This document shows, piece after piece, positions 5,824 through 7,069 of a DNA stretch of 7,069 nt. The position numbers and the translations under genes are program-made. The stretch spans positions 1 to 7,069 of the forward strand of contig CALXUL010000014.1 in NCBI GenBank assembly GCA_944391635.1, given 5' to 3'. The notes under the pieces were generated by a model. It ran no database searches. It was given only the letters and a program-made list of their open reading frames with translations, and had not been told where the DNA came from. This DNA is from an uncultured Clostridia bacterium (GTDB taxonomy: Bacteria > Bacillota > Clostridia > UBA1381). The first letter of the stretch is position 1. The number at the start of each line of letters is the position of its first letter.

Positions 5824-6438
5824 TTAGAATTTAAAAAGTGGATATACAGCATAAAGTATATTCCAGATTACGGCAAGAAAAAGTGTGGCAAGAACCGCTT
5901 GCGGCCTTGCGGCATTTCTGCCGTAGATGGCAGCCTGGATAATGGGACAAAGAACTATAAATATACCGATAAAGACGAGGATGGTTGCAGATGAGATATA
6001 ACTGGTAAGATTTAAAAGCAGAAAGATTAACTCGGCTAAAACTAATGACGGAGAAAAACTTTGCAAAAGGCAATATCCTGCGCGCTTTATCGTCCGGAAA
6101 GACGCTAAAAAGCCGCAGACTCCGCCGGCTGCTGCATATATGAGTAATTTTTGAATTAATTGGGGCGCGGAAAAAAGAGCATATGTTTTTGCAAAAAATA
6201 AAGATGCAAGATATTCGCCGCCTAAATATGCAAGAAAAAAAACAGCCCCCAAAAGCGAACAGGAAATGGCGTCTTTGCCGCTTCTTGCAATTAAGCTTGC
6301 GCCTATTATGGCTATTAAAACATTTATAAACGGAGGTGTTAAAAGAACGTAATATAACAGCATAACCGATAATATTCCTGCCAGAATGCCGCAGCTGATA
6401 GATAAAAGAAGTTTTAAAGACATATATGTTGTTTTCAT
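5824..6438 (-). CDS. Polytopic membrane protein of unknown function
   Basis: I do not recognise a family for this 204-aa protein. It is very hydrophobic, with six or seven predicted membrane helices (roughly 8-32, 36-52, 58-84, 95-114, 130-146, 148-172 and 181-200). Charged residues are few and sit in short loops: ARSGKD (51-56), SFRTIKR (113-119) and YGRNAARPQ (172-180). No transporter, protease or kinase signature is evident. The start is the ATG at 6436-6438, with AAGGAGA about 7 bases upstream. The gene begins 16 bases after the stop of the AEC transporter, so the two are very likely co-transcribed, and it ends at the shared terminator. A helper or regulatory role for the transporter is possible but is only inference from position. 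Confidence 0.85.
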   Translation of the reverse strand: MKTTYMSLKLLLSISCGILAGILSVMLLYYVLLTPPFINVLIAIIGASLIARSGKDAISCSLLGAVFFLAYLGGEYLASLFFAKTYALFSAPQLIQKLLIYAAAGGVCGFLASFRTIKRAGYCLLQSFSPSLVLAELIFLLLNLTSYISSATILVFIGIFIVLCPIIQAAIYGRNAARPQAVLATLFLAVIWNILYAVYPLFKF

Positions 6439-6454
6439 TTTAAATCTCCTTAAT

Positions 6455-7069
6455 TTAAAAAATGCAGTTCATAATATAGTAGACAGCAGGCATAGTTATC
6501 AGCCCGGCAAGAGTGGTTATCAGAATTCCTTGTGAGGTATAGGCGGTATCGCCGCCGTATTCAAGAGTTAAAACCGAGATTATTGTCTGTGACGGTACGG
6601 CGATTTGCATAATAACCGCGCCTTTTGCCGCAAGGTCAAGGGGCAAAAACTTTATAACAAAGATCATTGCAGTGGGGATAAAAAGCATTTTTATAAATAT
6701 AATCACAAACATCGAGCTTATATACTTTATCTGTCCGAGCTTTACCTCGGCAAGAACCATTCCAATGAAAAGCATTGAAAGATAGGTCGTCATACCGCCT
6801 ATACCGGTGGTTATTTCAAGCACAAGCCCTGAAAACCTAAAACCGCACAGCATCATTATAAAGGATAGGAAGAATGCAATAGTACAGGGATTAATAATGT
6901 TTTTTAGAGTCTGCTTTAGGGACAGCTCTTTGTTTTTGCCCAGCCGGTTAAGGCGGCATACGACAAAGGTCCAGACAAAAATATCATTTACAAACTGGAA
7001 AACTGCTGCATAAAAAAGCCCTTCTTCGCCAAACAGAGCGCTGATAAGAGGATAGCCCAGAAATGCGAC
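6455..7069 (-). CDS. AEC (auxin efflux carrier) family transporter, C-terminal two thirds (5' end outside window)
   Basis: The reading frame is open to the right edge of the window; 204 residues are visible out of the roughly 300-320 usual for the family, so about 100 N-terminal residues are missing. Methionines inside, such as at 6854-6856, are internal. The visible part starts with a GYPLISALFGEEGLFYAAVF segment, the typical middle of AEC proteins, then a cytoplasmic linker (RLNLRGKNKELSLKQTLK) before the second bundle of helices. After it come NIINPCTIAFF, the TTYLSMLFIGMVLAEV helix and the ending QIAVPSQTIISVLTLEYGG...SQGILITTLAGLITMPAVYY. Family members move small carboxylates such as malate or malonate, or related compounds, across the cytoplasmic membrane; the substrate here cannot be read from sequence. 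It is the upstream gene of a two-gene unit with the unknown membrane protein. Confidence 0.9.
   Translation of the reverse strand, partial: VAFLGYPLISALFGEEGLFYAAVFQFVNDIFVWTFVVCRLNRLGKNKELSLKQTLKNIINPCTIAFFLSFIMMLCGFRFSGLVLEITTGIGGMTTYLSMLFIGMVLAEVKLGQIKYISSMFVIIFIKMLFIPTAMIFVIKFLPLDLAAKGAVIMQIAVPSQTIISVLTLEYGGDTAYTSQGILITTLAGLITMPAVYYIMNCIF

Noticed and set aside
5743..5994. 83-codon plus-strand open frame after glmM
   Set aside because: It runs through the terminator hairpin and lies antisense to the membrane-protein gene; Lys/Tyr-rich sequence with no family.

Overview
The window looks like ordinary chromosome from a low-to-mid-GC, spore-forming Firmicute, most likely a member of the Clostridia. 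The evidence is a class III (Firmicutes-type) fructose-bisphosphatase, a YerC/TrpR-like regulator, a DUF421-DUF4363 pair, strong AGGAGG-type ribosome binding sites and sigma-A promoters. The species cannot be named from this sequence. No rRNA, tRNA, CRISPR array, insertion sequence or phage gene is visible, and no stretch over 300 bases lacks a gene.

Layout from left to right: (1) The 3' end of a GH105/GH88-like unsaturated glycuronyl hydrolase on the plus strand. (2) A 40-bp perfect palindrome acting as a shared terminator. (3) A minus-strand operon transcribed yerC -> azlD -> fbp, with a 4-base overlap at the first junction and directly abutting codons at the second. (4) A 127-bp divergent intergenic region holding the yerC sigma-A promoter, an 18-bp palindrome between its -35 and -10, and on the other strand a sequence matching a forespore sigma-G promoter. 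(5) Two plus-strand genes, DUF421 and DUF4363, whose codons abut. (6) glmM with its own good sigma-A promoter, ending in a rho-independent terminator shared with the next convergent gene. (7) A minus-strand pair of membrane proteins: an AEC-family transporter cut by the right edge, followed by an unrecognised polytopic membrane protein.

Functionally, fbp supplies fructose-6-phosphate during gluconeogenesis, and glmM makes glucosamine-1-phosphate for peptidoglycan from the same hexose-phosphate pool, but they are separate transcription units. AzlD is half of a branched-chain amino acid exporter whose usual partner AzlC is not present here. The DUF421-DUF4363 pair may be a spore-membrane unit. 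I found no clearly new multi-gene system. The best leads are the putative sigma-G promoter in front of DUF421-DUF4363, the palindrome in the promoter of the TrpR-like gene, and the azlC-less azlD placed between that regulator and fbp.
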